The notes: a model not told the origin generated them from the sequence alone. DNA of 64,000 nucleotides from Paragordius varius (GCA_964247055.1 OZ176051.1:10974001-11038000), one strand, 5' to 3'. Counted from the first letter of the stretch, positions 1 to 12,222 are shown. Program-made: numbers and translations.

Positions 1-475
1 AAAAAAAGCCTAACTCGAAAGAACGAAAACTAACAAAAAAAAATATAACCTATCTAAAAGCCGAAGGTTTAAACCATAGAATGCCTTTTTTAGTATTTTT
101 TTAAAATTTTTTTATACGTATTAAAAAATCTCTTGAAAGAAAAAGACTAAATTTTGACGTTTAAGTCCGTACTATTTTTTCTCTCTGATATTTAAATGAC
201 ATATTTATATTCAAAAGATAGATTTTAAAACGCTTTATTAAATGATACTAAGTTTATAATATAATAACATTTTATTATAAAGTTATATTTAATTTTCTCT
301 CGATTTTCGCTTGTTTTTGAAAAATTGAAAAACCTATAAAATTTCAAAATTCTGATTGGCGGGATCAAAATTTTTTTCAAATTCGGTTTTAAAACACTGA
401 AATTAGTCATAATTTAAAAAGTTTGAGTGGTGGTGCTCAAAAATGTCCAAATTTGTCGACTAGTGTTAGTCAAAG
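1..475 (+). repeat. Dispersed repeat R1, copy 1 (left-truncated by window edge)
   Basis: This segment is repeated with moderate divergence at 37140-37552 in the same orientation. Shared landmarks are CCTATCTAAAAGCCGAA near the start, TTATTATAAAGTTATATTT in the middle and GTCCAAATTTGTCGA at the right end. Both copies stop just after a CACTA-like terminus when read on the minus strand (CACTAGTCGAC here, CACTACTCGAC in the other). That would fit one end of a CACTA/Chapaev-type DNA transposon, but the partner end was not found, so the family is a guess. No coding sequence is visible. Confidence 0.6.
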
Positions 476-787
476 ATGTGCCAAACAGCTGATTATCAAT
501 ATATAAATGAGGTATGTAGAGAAAAATCCAAATATATATTACAGCCACAAAAATGGTATGATATAACCTTTGGGATTATGCTAATTTTGTCATATTAATT
601 ACCTAAAAGAAATTCTTATATCAATAATAATTTTAGATATTTTAATTTAAACATAAGAAATATCTGGCCCATCAAATTTTGTATACTTTATATACCAAAA
701 TCCAAATATTTTAAGCATGATATATTAAAATCTAAAATTATTTTAGATATTATTATTTAATATAGTAAAATTAAACATTTTATAAAG

Positions 788-887
788 AAACGTTCTTAAA
801 TGTTACCGATGACAAAATATGCCAATGGTTACAATTAGATGGATTATACAATATCGTGGATGATTATTTATTTCAACAATTCCTAAG
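788..887 (+). other. Possible isolated exon, unrecognised
   Basis: A short open stretch translates as TFLNVTDDKICQWLQLDG followed by LYNIVDDYLFQQFLR. It has balanced, protein-like composition in otherwise stop-rich DNA. It ends in a GT donor at 888, and a TTTTAG acceptor 46 bases further on could close a tiny intron, after which the frame stops within five codons. No start codon or family could be recognised. It might be the last exon of a gene, or chance. Confidence 0.25.
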
Positions 888-895
888 GTATTATA

Positions 896-1579
896 ATCAT
901 AATAATTGTAATTTACGTATATTGTTCTTTTAGGAAAATGATGTTATAGTCAATATCAAAACAATATAATTTAAGTGAGGGAAAAAAACAAAATGGCGCC
1001 CAAAACATTTACAGTTTGAAAAATCCATAATAAAAAATCGGAGTTGATTGAAAATTAATTCTGAAGTTTATATAAAAAGATTAATTGATATTAGAGGCTT
1101 CTTCTTTGTGCAAATAATTTATTCAATTTCAAAGCATGACATATTGGGTAAACTTTAAATATGTTAAGTAAACATAAAATATAATAATAAAAATAAATTG
1201 CCGCATAATCGCAATTTTAAACATTTTGCGTTCAGGTTTATCTCTCATGATAGATTTTAATTAATATAATATAGTTGACGCGTGTTCCTATATTGTAATT
1301 ATAAAAACTAAGATATCCTTTTTTAATTTGCATATCTCAATATTATTAATTAATGCTGGCCCTTTTACTTATTGGATAAGACTCAACATTTATTTTTTGA
1401 GGCACACAGTGGGATACTAAAAAATTATAAACAAACATTATTACAAATGATCCAAAATGATATCGTTTATTATTAAAATATTTATAACTTTCATACTACT
1501 AATATGGTAATAATCATTTATATTTTATCCAAATTAAAACAACGGCTTCAAATTAAAAGCATAAGTTTATTAAATATAC
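896..1579. other. Intergenic, AT-rich
   Basis: No coding segment, RNA gene or repeat was recognised here beyond simple A/T-rich sequence. Confidence 0.5.
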
Positions 1580-1895
1580 AATTGACAGTTTAAATTTACC
1601 CTTAAAGAATTCAAATTCACCTTTGAACAATTCGAATTCATCCTCGAACAATTCAAATTGACTGGGTGTTTTTTAAGATTAAAAATTACCTTTATTTTAT
1701 AATATTTTTTGATATGAAATTCTGTTTAAAATATGCTTAAAAAATAATAAACTATGTCATGAAAATATATTTCATATTAATGATGAGTTATATTAGAAAA
1801 CACATAATTTATTTTTAGGGTGATTTGAATTGTTCAGGGGTGAATTTGAATTGTTTGATGGTGAATTTGAATTGTAAATGGTCTCGCTTAATTTG
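1580..1895. repeat. Small foldback element with tandem sub-repeats in its arms
   Basis: The left arm (about 1588-1662) holds three to four copies of a roughly 24-bp unit built on GAACAATTCAAATTCACC. The right arm (about 1817-1880) holds the same unit in reverse complement, GGTGAATTTGAATTGTTC, three times. About 155 bp of unrelated A/T-rich DNA lies between. Inverted arms made of short direct repeats are the hallmark of foldback-type transposons. There is no coding capacity. Confidence 0.7.
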
Positions 1896-1908
1896 ATTTT
1901 AAATATTG

Positions 1909-1909
<1 letters not shown>

Positions 1910-1961
<52 letters not shown>
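1910..1961. repeat. (AT)n microsatellite
   Basis: An uninterrupted AT dinucleotide run of about 26 units directly follows the small foldback element. Confidence 0.95.
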
Positions 1962-1963
<2 letters not shown>

Positions 1964-2250
1964 AGGATTCCGTTATACAAATTAAATTTTGGTATAGTCA
2001 CAATGATTTTTGCCAATTTTACTTTGATACAAAATTCCAAAGCAGAAGGACATGAACTCATCTACAATATTTTCGAGGATTACAGAAGGATTTTAAATTA
2101 TGATTTATTTTTTCAAATTCTTGCAGAAGTTTAATATTTTTTAAAAAATTTCATAATTATCTTTTTTGAAATTATAAATATTATTTGATGGGATATACGA
2201 CCTCTCAAAAATTTTTAAGATATTAATATCCATAATAACCTGTTTGAGTA

Positions 2251-2349
2251 ACTTGGTATTTCATTTTGAATGTTAACAATAAACTTTTAAGATTTTACGA
2301 ACTGGTATTTCATTTTAAGTGTTAACAATAAACTATTAAGATTTTACGA
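2251..2349. repeat. Two-unit tandem duplication, 49-50 bp
   Basis: Two adjacent near-identical units share GGTATTTCATTTT, GTTAACAATAAACT and AAGATTTTACGA. The only differences are a few substitutions and one base of length. This is a simple local duplication in intergenic DNA. Confidence 0.85.
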
Positions 2350-2351
2350 AC

Positions 2352-3961
2352 TAAAATAGTTTATAATTAATAGAACAACGTGGTAGACTTTGAAAATAAT
2401 TATTTTAAAAACTGTTTAAACAGTAAGGGGCAACTTCATATTTTTTAAAGAAGTTTAAAATACATATAATCATGATCCAAACGAATAATGTCATAAAGAA
2501 ATTTGAATAAGGGAAATTTATAGATCTAATAGAAGTTTGGTAATATCCATCATAATAATAATATACATAAATTACATAACCCTAAGTGCGCTTTAACTCT
2601 CTCGATTTTATGTTGTAACGCAAACTTTATAATCATGTTGAAAATAGATAATATTTAAAAATATGTTGCACACGAAGTAATAGAATCTAACACAGTGGAC
2701 CACAGTTTTAATTATATCCTAACTAATGAGGTATATCAGAACTCCAAAATTTCTGATTGTGATGGACTGACATTACTTCGATTAAGAAAATATTTATACT
2801 TGTGTGCTAATAGTTCCATATCGAAAAATCGCACAAATTACACATTGTCTTTGTGTTAAATGGGGAAGTTGGATGCTTCTTTCAAAAAATAGCCTAGTTA
2901 TAAGATTAAACGACATTTATAAAGCTACACAATACTTATATTAAATTTAAATATTTATTATATGTGTGTTTAGAGGGGCTCAAATGTGGACTCTTATAAA
3001 ATGAATAAAAATGAAAATATTCCAAGATAACAATATTTCATAAGTGATAGATCAGTAGTACTTAAAGGGGGGGAGGGGGCATGAGGTTCTAAAAGTGCTT
3101 TATTATTGTCTATGATTGCAAAAATTATTTTGATTTAATTATTGGAATATTATGTGCAAATGTGTCAAACAGCAAGAAATATTTATCCATTTATATGGTA
3201 GGTGCACGGCTGGCTCTTGAAATAAGAAAAATATTTTTTTAGAATTTTTTTTTGTTGTTTACCACTGAACTAAACATGACAATTATTTAAACGCCTTGTT
3301 TGAATAAATATATAATCTTAAGGAAAATTTATTGTACCATATTTTATTTTAACGGTGTTAACACACTTTCCCAATAATGATTTTATCTCTGTATTCAATA
3401 ATGAATATTTTTATTCGTAAGGATTATTATGGTTTGTAAATATAAGAATAAATAGTATTTTAACAGGAAAGCGAAATAATTTTTAATCGAAATTCGGTAG
3501 TGATAAAAATGTTTAAAATTATAAATTTATAAAAATGGCTTTTCAAATTTTAAGGCAAATATACATTTTATGGATTGATGTCATAATCTAGCTGTTAACG
3601 GAATCTCGGCATTCTTGGATATTTTATAATAGCTAGCCTATTTTACAAGGCTTCAAAATGTCCTAAATGGAATTAAAATAAAATATTGTGCTTTGAAAAA
3701 GATTTATGATATATGTTAAATGATTTGGATAAACATTTAACTTTTTCCAAAAAATTATTTTTTAGAATAATGTCTGATTTTGCGATTTTTTGATATGGAA
3801 GATTTTGCGACAAAATGGTATATTTTGAATTTTAAGGCCCAAACCTAAAGCACATAATATTAATGCCTTTTCTTTTATAATATTTTATCAGGATATTTTT
3901 ATACTGTTGTGCTCTGTATAGGATATAACTAATCAATATAATATATGTATTTTAGTATTAT
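2352..3961. other. Intergenic, no gene seen
   Basis: This is A/T-rich sequence with frequent stops on both strands and a short G-run at 3066-3080. Nothing recognisable was found. Confidence 0.5.
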
Positions 3962-4436
3962 ATGATTTTCGATTTGTTTGATGGAAAACAAATTACTATA
4001 ATGACGTTAGACATTCGTAACAGACAAGTCTTTAGCTATAGCTACAACAATACATGGGTAATATATTTTTATGATATAATCAAATAAATGATATTTAAAT
4101 AATTAAACATATTCATATCATTTATGTATTTAGTTAAAAGTTCGACAAGCCCATTATGTGTTAGATTTTATCCAATCCTATGAACAAATCGTTACCAAAC
4201 CCTTCCAAATTATTATGCAAGTTACAATATTAATACCCTACAATGCAAATAATACCAATACTTTTTTGAATGAGAGTAGTAATTCAAGAATCGATGATTT
4301 ACAACCTACATTATTCATAGATATAAGACCTAAATCCAAATATGCTATAATTTATGCAACACATAAAAGGTGTTTAAATGCAACGCCCTATGATGAAAGA
4401 GATTCAATTATGAATTATATTCAACGCTTGAATTAA
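3962..4436 (+). CDS. Hypothetical two-exon protein, about 132 aa
   Basis: Exon 1 (3962-4057) starts MIFDLFDGKQITIMTLDIR and ends in-frame at TGG before the donor GTAATA. Exon 2 (4134-4436) follows acceptor TTTAG and starts LKVRQAHYVLDFIQSYEQ, with its stop at 4434-4436. The 76-bp intron is phase 0, so the frame is continuous. Exon 2 is an unbroken 101-codon stretch of mixed composition with a charged tail (RPKSKYAIIYATHK, PYDERDSIMNYIQRLN). There is no signal peptide or membrane segment. I do not recognise the family. The start is uncertain, because the ATG is preceded by an acceptor-like TTTTAG and an upstream exon is possible. The gene lies just left of the transposon nest and could be a truncated survivor. 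Confidence 0.5.
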
Positions 4437-4559
4437 AATATATTTTCTGATGTATTTAATAAATGGTGTAGCTTAGTAATTATAAAATGTACAAATTTAT
4501 GATTAGCTAGTTTATGTTGTTAAGTTAAACATAACGAATATAAAATAATGATAATTTAT

Positions 4560-5060
4560 TATAAAAAACTGCCTGTGTGCAAAAAAAGGGTTATTTTTTT
4601 TCATGACATAGCTTATGACCAGATTCATTTACCGCAAAAATACTTATTTGTTGACGACCTAGTTTTTATAATATTAAGAGGTAATTGAAATCAGTAAAAA
4701 TGGAAAATTATTGATAATTAAATTCAAAAAATATTTATAAAATTTTATTTTATGAGATATCTCCAATATATAAATAGCTTAAAATCAAATAGTTAGAGTT
4801 TTTCTCAGGTCAAAAGATGGCGTTCTTTTGACACCCTTGAAAGACATAAAAAAATTTGTAAAACTATATTATAATTTTATTATTTACTAGCTAAACTCAC
4901 TATTAAAATCTCAACATTCATTATTTAGTTAAAATAACTTATATATCGAAATAAAATTAAAAAATATTGTTTTTTATCTTTCTATTTTTTTCCGGTGTAT
5001 GAGTGTACAAAAAATTTATACTGTTTTATTTTGGAATCTTCCATGAGTGGGAATTAGAAA
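4560..5060 (+). repeat. Inverted repeat R2, left arm
   Basis: This segment reappears in reverse complement at about 12350-12850, at roughly three-quarters identity by eye. Shared blocks include CTCAGGTCAAAAGATGGCG, TTATTTACTAGCTAA, AATATTGTTTTTTAT and TTGGAATCTTCCATGA. The two arms enclose the Ty3/gypsy fossil, so they look like the long terminal inverted repeats of an older element into whose centre the retroelement inserted. The outer ends both carry CTGTGT. Confidence 0.7.
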
Positions 5061-5297
5061 GTATATAATTAATGCAAAATAGAATTAAAAAATAATGGAA
5101 TATTGATAGATTTGAATATATCGATTTAGCTAACCTTAGACTAGACAAATTTCTATCATTTGAATACATTTTTGATGAGCTTTTATATTTGAATTAAACT
5201 ATTGTATCAATTTTGATTTAACCTGCACACGTTATTTTACCTTGTAACATGTAAATATTATCTTCACAAAATGTATATAAACACAGCAAACTTTATA

Positions 5298-8158
5298 TAT
5301 ACCATTTTTCATGCAATATTTTTTCAACCAAATGCAACATTTTTTCAACCAAACGCAACTTTTTTTAAAGCAGAGACAACATTTTTTCAAGCAAACGCAA
5401 CATTTTATCAAGCAAAGACAACAATTTTTCAAGCAAACGCAACATTTTTTCAAGCAAACGCAACATTTTTTTAAAAAACATTTTTTTTATTTTAAGACAT
5501 ATTAAATTTAAAGTTAAAGCAAATTAATTTTAGCGTAGAATTATGATATTTGATTGATATTTGATTGATTTTCAAACATAATTTTGCACATAAATTGCAT
5601 TTTTATATTATTTTTTTCTTTTACAACAGTCTCACTTACTAAATACAACTTGCGCTTTAAGAGTGTCTTTGTAAGTTTAAAGTTCCTTTCATTTTTTGCA
5701 TTTGCAAACAACCGTTAAATAATCTATTTTTTAAATTTAAACTGATATTATTTATTAGTATTTAAATCAAAGATAATATTTTTATAGTAAAAACATCTTT
5801 GTTTGTTTCGAACTAATTTTCTTTAAATCAATATTAGGAATTTAATGTTTTAAACTAAATATTACGATTAATAACCCACAAATCCTAGATATTTGATAAT
5901 GTTAAATCTATATATTTATAAAAATGGAAAATGCTGGCTTTGTGATCTGGCACCGGAAAACCGGTAGACCCATTCAAATCCAAACATTGAAAAATTTAAT
6001 TATAAATGAATGCCCCAACAATAGCTTCGCCCTTTTTTTGGAATAGGCCCCCAGTTGGGGCCCACCCCGTGTGAAAAACGGGTTTTTTTAAAAAAACACA
6101 AGTCCACAAAAATCGTGTCTTTGAAACAATTTTCTGAAGAACGTGTTGAACCATTCAATTTCAAATATAATTTTTGATTACTTATTTTCGATTGCGTCGA
6201 ACATAGTCGTCTCGCTTTTTTGATTAAGGCCCTCTTTTTACCCGCTCCCCCGTAAAATGCCATTTTTTTCAAAAAACAAAATCCACAAAAATAATTTTTT
6301 AAATATTTTTCCCCCAAGTAAACAAAATATTAGTATGAATGCACCGTTTTAAAATTCCTATAAAATCATATAATGTTTCGAAATAATCCACATATGTGGA
6401 TCATTTTATTGTCCCTTATTTTAAATAGGCCCCCCAGAAGTCCGAAGGACTTCCTCGTGCTGCTACGCAGCACGAGATTTACGCTAGTTTTTTATAAAAA
6501 ATAATATGGATATACGGTTCTTATGAAAGAAATGGTATTCCCTTAAAAGTTTAGGTAAAATAAAGAAAATAGGTTAATGATGATAGGATAGATGAATATT
6601 ATATTGCTTAATAAAAGTTAGAATCAATATAAAAATATTGAAGGACCAATTTAAAGTGTTCTGGGACCAACATTAAATTTTCAAGGACAATCTTGAAGCG
6701 CAAAATGTATAGGCTGATTAGGTTAAACACAAATTGTAAAAGAAAAAAATAATTAATATACCATTTTTCATGCAAAAACATCATTATTTCAACCATGTGC
6801 AACATTTTTTCAACCAAACGCAACATTTTTTCAACCAAACGCAACATTTTTTTAAACAAAGACAACATTTTTTCAAGCAAACGCAACATTTTTTCAAGCA
6901 AAGACAACAATTTTTCAAGCAAACGCAACATTTTTTCAAGCAAAGACAACTATTTTTTCAACCAAAGACACATTTTTTCATCCAAACGCAACATTTTTTC
7001 AACCAAAGACAACATTTTTTCAAGCAAAAACAACAATTTATTTAAAAATTAAAAACCATTTTTTTTATTTTAAGACTAAATTTAAAATTAAAGTAAATTA
7101 ATTTTAGGTAGAATTATGATTTTTATTGTTTTATCATCAATATATGATGGCATACCATTTGCACTTCAAGAATGTCGATGAACACTTCAAGATGGTCCTT
7201 GATCACTTCAAGTTGATCCTTTGACTTTTTTGTTTTGTTTTTGACTTATCTCAATCAAATTGTATATCATTCATCTATTTTATCGTTTTTAACCTATTTT
7301 TTACTTTTTAGCATAAATTTTAAATCAATATCAACTTATAATCATTCATAAACCGTATATCTATATTATTTTTTTTATATTATGAAGAATTTAACACGTA
7401 ATTAAAACATATACAAGTTTTCTGTTATTATTTATAATATTTCATTGAAATCCATTAAAAGTTATTAATTTTGTTGAATTAAAATTAGTTTGAGACAAAA
7501 TAGGTGGTTTTTGAATAAAATTTTTTATTTTTATATGAATAAATATATTATAAAGAAAATTAAGTTAAAAAATAATAAATAAATAACAAATATTATGATT
7601 AAATTAAATTTTAAAATTATAAGGGCCAACTTGAAATGTTCAAGGACCAACTTGAAGTGTTCAAGGACGCTCTTGAAGTGCAAATAGTATATAATAAATA
7701 AAATAATTAAATTAAAGGCAAAATTAAAATGTTTGGAAATCATTTTACCATCAAATATTTTTAAAATAAAAGAATAAATACCATGATTCAACGTTAAAAT
7801 TTAACTAATCATTAACTTAAATTTAATAAATAATTATTGTTGTTTTTGCTTGAAAAAATGTTGTCTTTGGTTGAAAAAATGTTGCGTTTTCTTGAAAAAA
7901 TGTTGTCTTTGCTTAAAAAAATGTTGCGTTTTCTTGAAAAAATGTTGCGTTTGCTTGAAAAGTTGTTGTCTTTGCTTGAAAAAATGTTGCGTTTGCTTGA
8001 AAAAATGTTGCGTTTGCTTGAAAAAATGTTGCGTTAGCTTGAAAAATTGTTGTCTTTGCTTGAAAATATGTTGCGTTTGCTTGAAAAATTGTTGTCTTTG
8101 CTTGAACAAATGTTGCATTTGGTTGAAAAAATGATATTTTTGCATGAAAAATGGTATA
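5298..8158. mobile_element. Foldback element K (composite copies K1/K2) with minisatellite arms
   Basis: The termini are inverted: TATACCATTTTTCATGCAA at 5298 and again at 6757, and TTGCATGAAAAATGGTATA ending at 8158. Inside each terminus is an array of a 21-bp unit (CAAGCAAACGCAACA or CAAGCAAAGACAACA plus six T). The arrays run about 5325-5480 and 6800-7040 on one strand and about 7840-8145 in reverse complement. Inner segments carry a second inverted motif based on AAGGACCAACTTGAAGTG. K2 (6757-8158) is a complete 1.4-kb copy. K1 is a left end and middle that shares or lost its right arm to K2. The element sits in the gypsy 5' LTR with TA-type flanks. It has no transposase. The architecture matches foldback (FB/Galileo-like) transposons, but the superfamily is not established. 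Confidence 0.75.
5907..6487 (+). mobile_element. Non-autonomous Helitron, single-unit copy
   Basis: It begins TCTATATATTTATAAAAATG and ends in CTAG preceded by a hairpin (stem CTCGTGCTGC / GCAGCACGAG, loop TAC, 6453-6475) and a second hairpin (GAAGTCC GAA GGACTTC). The host flanks are A on the left and T on the right with no target duplication. These are the canonical Helitron rules (5' TC, 3' hairpin then CTRR, A/T insertion). The interior matches one unit of the repeats at 37870-42444. No Rep/helicase is present. It is inserted into foldback element K. Confidence 0.85.
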
Positions 8159-11100
8159 GATTAGTTTTTGTATATTTTCTCAATAAATATTATTGTTTTA
8201 CGGTTTCTAGATATACAACATTTGGCGCGGTGAATTTTTTTAACTCATTACATTCGCGCATGGAGAAATTAAGTCTGGAAGCATATGATCCCGCAACTAG
8301 CTTTGATGATTATATTGATTATATAAATTGAATGTTATAAGTGAATAATTCAAGGACATGACGAAACAAAAAAACTTGTTATTGGCCTACATCGGTCTAT
8401 CCCATATTCCAAAGTTGAAGAAATTCTTTTATTCCGTACTCTTAGACGAAGTGGGGTGGGATGCTTTGGTAGCAGCTGGAAAAATATTTGCTCCGACATA
8501 CAATGTGTTTGCAGCCAGGTTTCAGTTTACACAACTCCGAAGGGAAGCCACGGAATCAGGAATGGATTATTTGATTCGGGTAAAGGAATTTGCGGCCCGG
8601 TGCAACTTTTGGCAAGATGAAATGCTAAGAATCAGAGAAGGGTTTGTTGGAGAGTTGCAACTCAAAAGATTGGAAATAGATCTATCCACAAAATTTCCAG
8701 ATGGAATGCTTGATGAGAAACCGGTTACGTTGGAGATGGTGGTAGAAATGGCAATGGCGTACGAAAAGGAGGACAGTTGTTTGATTGAACAGAGTGGCGA
8801 CAATTATCAGGTGATGATGATATGAAAAAAGTGGGGATACGTGCATGCGATCAACTGGTGTCCCGCTTCAAACAAAGAGTGTTACCGATGCAAAGAACGA
8901 GGTCATTTTGACAGGTGTTGCCGGCGTATAGTGAATTCTAACAATTATAATAATAAGGCCCGAACGCAAGCAAGTCTGAATGGCCATTGGGTGTGTTGTA
9001 TTATACCGGAGCTCAAATATCATTGATTGGGTAAAGCACGTGGATGGACATTGGAAGGCCGACCTTAGCACCTGCGGGTCCAATAGTTAAGTTCAACCAT
9101 CAAGGTGTAGAGGTGATGGGACAATGCGTGGTAGATGTGAAATGAAATGGTATGGTCAAACAGTTGGAATGTATGGTTACTAGGGAGGATTGGGGTAACA
9201 TTTTTGGGTTACTGTGGATCAAAAGCTTCCAATGTAGATTTTCAGAGGCTGTATGTCTTAAAAACGTTAGTTACGTGGATTTTAATAAATTTAAGGATTT
9301 GTTTTGTGAGGGTATTGGGTGTTACACGGGATCACATATCAAGTTGTTTCTCAAAAAAGGGAGTATCCTCAAAAAATTTGGAGCCAGGAGGGTACTTATC
9401 CCGCTTCAGTCTAAGATGGAGAGTGAATTAAAGAGGCCTAAAAGTCTGGGTATCATACAGTCCATAAACCCCTCGCAAACACGAATTGACTGAATAACTC
9501 GGTTGGTGATATTTAAAAAGAATGATAATGATATTCGCATATGTGGTGATTTTGTTACTGTTAACCCAAGTCTGGCTTGTCGTTCATTTGATTCCAACGT
9601 TTAATCAGTTAGTGTTCAAAATCGGGCAGGGAAAAGTTTCTACGATCCTAGATCTAAAAGAAGCTTACTGACAAATGCCGGTCCACCAAGATTATCAACA
9701 TTCACTCACGTTTAGTTCACATATAGGTCTTTTTCATTTAAGAGACTGCCGTTCGAAATATCTAGTGCACCCACGATATTTCAACAAATTATGTATGAGT
9801 TATTAAAAGATGGTCCAGGTACGGCGGTTTACTTAGATGATGTAATTGTTAGTGGAACAACGGTAATGGAACATATGGATAATTTAGAAAAATTAGCTGC
9901 TGTGGGTTTGAAATTATAAAAAGATAAAATCCAATTAGCTCGTTTCTCAGTGTCTTACTTATGATATATTATTTCAGAAAAAGGAATTAAACCTGATAAC
10001 GAAAAAGTAAAAGCAATTTTGAATTGTCCTACACCTACCAATACATCACTCCGGTCTTTTTTGGGAATCTTAATTTTTCACGCTCGTTTTATTCCATCTT
10101 TGCATGCTACAATCGTGGATTTACATGCGCGTACTGGTTGTAAGAGATGGTGTTGCTCAACAAAAGAAGAGATGGTTTTTGATAAAGCTAAACTGTTGGT
10201 GAGTAATGCGTTATGTTTAATACTGTTTAACCCGAACTTTCCGTTGGTGTTGGAAACAGACGCATCGAATGACGGATTTGGAGCAGTCTTATCACATATG
10301 ACAAGGGTTGAACGGCCGATAGCATTGGCGTCTCGAAAATGTGCGAAGGCAGAACAACATTTATCGGTGATTGAAAAAGAAGCAAGGGCAATTTTATATG
10401 GGCTAGAAAAATTTAAATTGTTTGTGTATGGCAGAAAGTTTGTATTATTAACTGATCATAAACCCCTAATCAAATTGTTTGGCTTTAAGAGATCTAAGTA
10501 ATATTAACAATATATAGTAAGATGGATACTTAGAACTGCCGATTATTATTTTAATATACAATATATTAATGGTTCGGAAAATTTAGCCGATTGGTTATCT
10601 CGTATACCGTATGAAGAACCAACTGAGGAAGTTGAGGAGCAAGCACCCAGGCAAATCATTTTAACAACAGACAAATTAAACGTTTAAGCGAATTAAAGAA
10701 AATACTTTACGGGATGAGTTTTTGATGACATTAAAAGCGAGTCTACATCATAATGTTTGGTCGGCTCCAATTTTAAATTTGATATTGAGTATAAGAAACG
10801 ATATACAAGAATCATATGGTTTGTTGTATTGGGGCGATCGTCTGTTTATTCCCAGGGCGTTGCGAAATGAAACGTTTAAATTTTTGCATGTTGGACATTC
10901 GGGGGCTAATGTAATGAAAGAATCGGCCAAGGCAAGAGTTTATTGGCCAGGTATAAACCAAGACATCGAGAATTATGTGAGATCTTGTAGGGGGTGTCAT
11001 TTAAACCGGAGTAACATAAAAAGTAATCCAACGTACAAATGGAATTTTAATACGGGTATCTGGGAAAGGATACATCTTGATATTGCCGGTCCTATAGATG

Positions 11101-11956
11101 GGTTGTATTGGTTAGTAGCTATCGATAGTAGCTCCAGATGGGTTTAAGTCGAATTGCTAAGAACTGTTAATTCTGCAAACATATTACATTGGTTAGAAAT
11201 TTGGTGTGTAAGGTACGGGTTTCCCCGAATGTTAGTTAATTACCGATAATGCATCATATTTTGCATAGAAGGATATTAAAGATACCTTGCAACGAGCAAA
11301 CATCAAACATGTCACTAGTGTCCCCTATCATCCACGAACAAATGGGCTGGTGGAAGGTGTCATTTACACCTTAAAAGCACACTATAAATCGCTAACGGAT
11401 TCTGAGCTGACTTCTGAGAAAAAATAAATCAAGTGTTATGGGGTTATCGCTCCGCCGTACATAGCGCCACAAAAGAGTGTCCGTATAACTTATTTCTGAA
11501 AAGAAATATTAATACCCCGTTCTCTTGGGTTAGGAAACACCCTCACAACAATTAGAGGATGACATTATACCCAATCAAGTTTTTAAACCGGAAGAAGTGT
11601 ACATAAAAAATGAAATCGATTCGGGGTGGAGAAAAGGTTCAATTTTGGAGAGAACAGGGATACTCTCGTACACGGTAAAAGATGGAAATTGAACCCTTCG
11701 CAAACATGCGGATCAATTACGGCCAACCGGTGTCGAGAACGGCGGACAGAAGGATGATAATTTAACGATAAACCAAACAGATGAAAGTATTAAAACCAAA
11801 AATCGGGAGGTGTAGGAGGAACAAAGCAAAGAAAAAAAACGAGAAAGACACCCAGGTTGAAATGAAAACGGAAAAGACAACTGAGATAGAACCTCAAAGG
11901 AGCTACTCTTAGGGAAAGAAAGGCACCAGATCGGCGCGGAATCGGATAAGGAGATA

Positions 11957-12214
11957 TGATAGATTTGAATACATCAATTTAGCTAACCTTACACTAGACA
12001 AATATATATATTAGATTTGAATACATTTTTGATGACCTTTTATATTTGAATTAAACTATTGTATTTTGTATTTAACCTGCACACGTTATTTTACCTTGGT
12101 TTAACATGTAAAAATATTGATAAATTAATATAAACATCGCAAACTTTACATAGTTTAGTTTTTGTATTTTATCTCAATAAATATTATTGTTTTACGGTTT
12201 CTCGATTTACTACA
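11957..12214 (+). repeat. 3' LTR of the gypsy fossil
   Basis: This is an uninterrupted LTR of about 258 bp, starting TGATAGATTTGAATACATC and ending TACTACA. It carries the polyadenylation-like AATAAA within CTCAATAAATATT near its right end and is followed by the target duplication AATAT. Confidence 0.85.
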
Positions 12215-12222
12215 AATATCAA

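Larger units (their letters stand above)
5104..8220 (+). repeat. 5' LTR of the gypsy fossil, split by an insertion
   Basis: The left part (5104-5297) matches 11957-12150 of the 3' LTR, sharing ATAGATTTGAATA and CCTGCACACGTTATTTTACC. The right part (8159-8220) matches the last 60 bp of the 3' LTR (CAATAAATATTATTGTTTTA, then ACGGTTTCT). The intervening 2.86 kb is a foldback element with its own inserts, so the LTR identity is clear only when the two parts are compared separately. Confidence 0.85.
5104..12214 (+). mobile_element. Ty3/gypsy-type LTR retrotransposon fossil, broken
   Basis: An LTR of about 260 bp (TGATAGATT...ACA) is present at both ends. The insertion is flanked by the 5-bp target duplication AATAT (5099-5103 and 12215-12219). 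Directly inside the 5' LTR, TTTGGCGCGGTG at 8221 looks like a primer-binding site. AAGGAGATA before 11957 is a purine tract. Parts in order: gag-like region about 8255-8830; CCHC knuckle (CYRCKERGHF) about 8880; protease-like region; reverse transcriptase about 9400-9990; RNase H about 10200-10500 (VLETDASNDGFGAVLSH); integrase about 10720-11400 with an HHCC-type zinc motif and the start of the catalytic core. It is clearly broken, with many interruptions (on the order of ten or more). The 5' LTR is also split by a foldback element. It is moderately old, judging from LTR differences and nested younger insertions. Confidence 0.9.

Noticed and set aside
5232-5505. Open frames on both strands with repeated Lys-Lys-Cys-Cys-Val-Cys-Leu or Gln-His-Phe-Phe-Lys-Gln-Thr units
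   Set aside because: They arise because the 21-bp minisatellite unit of foldback element K is a multiple of three. All frames of the array stay open, and there is no other coding sign.
6000-6317. Minus-strand frame of 105 codons in the Helitron copy
   Set aside because: It lies entirely inside the non-autonomous Helitron, is not conserved in the other copies and has no recognisable domain.
7834-8145. Apparent leucine-zipper-like protein (repeated Leu-Leu-Glu-Lys-Met-Leu) in the right K arm
   Set aside because: Same cause: a repeat of period 21 read in frame. It ends at the transposon terminus.
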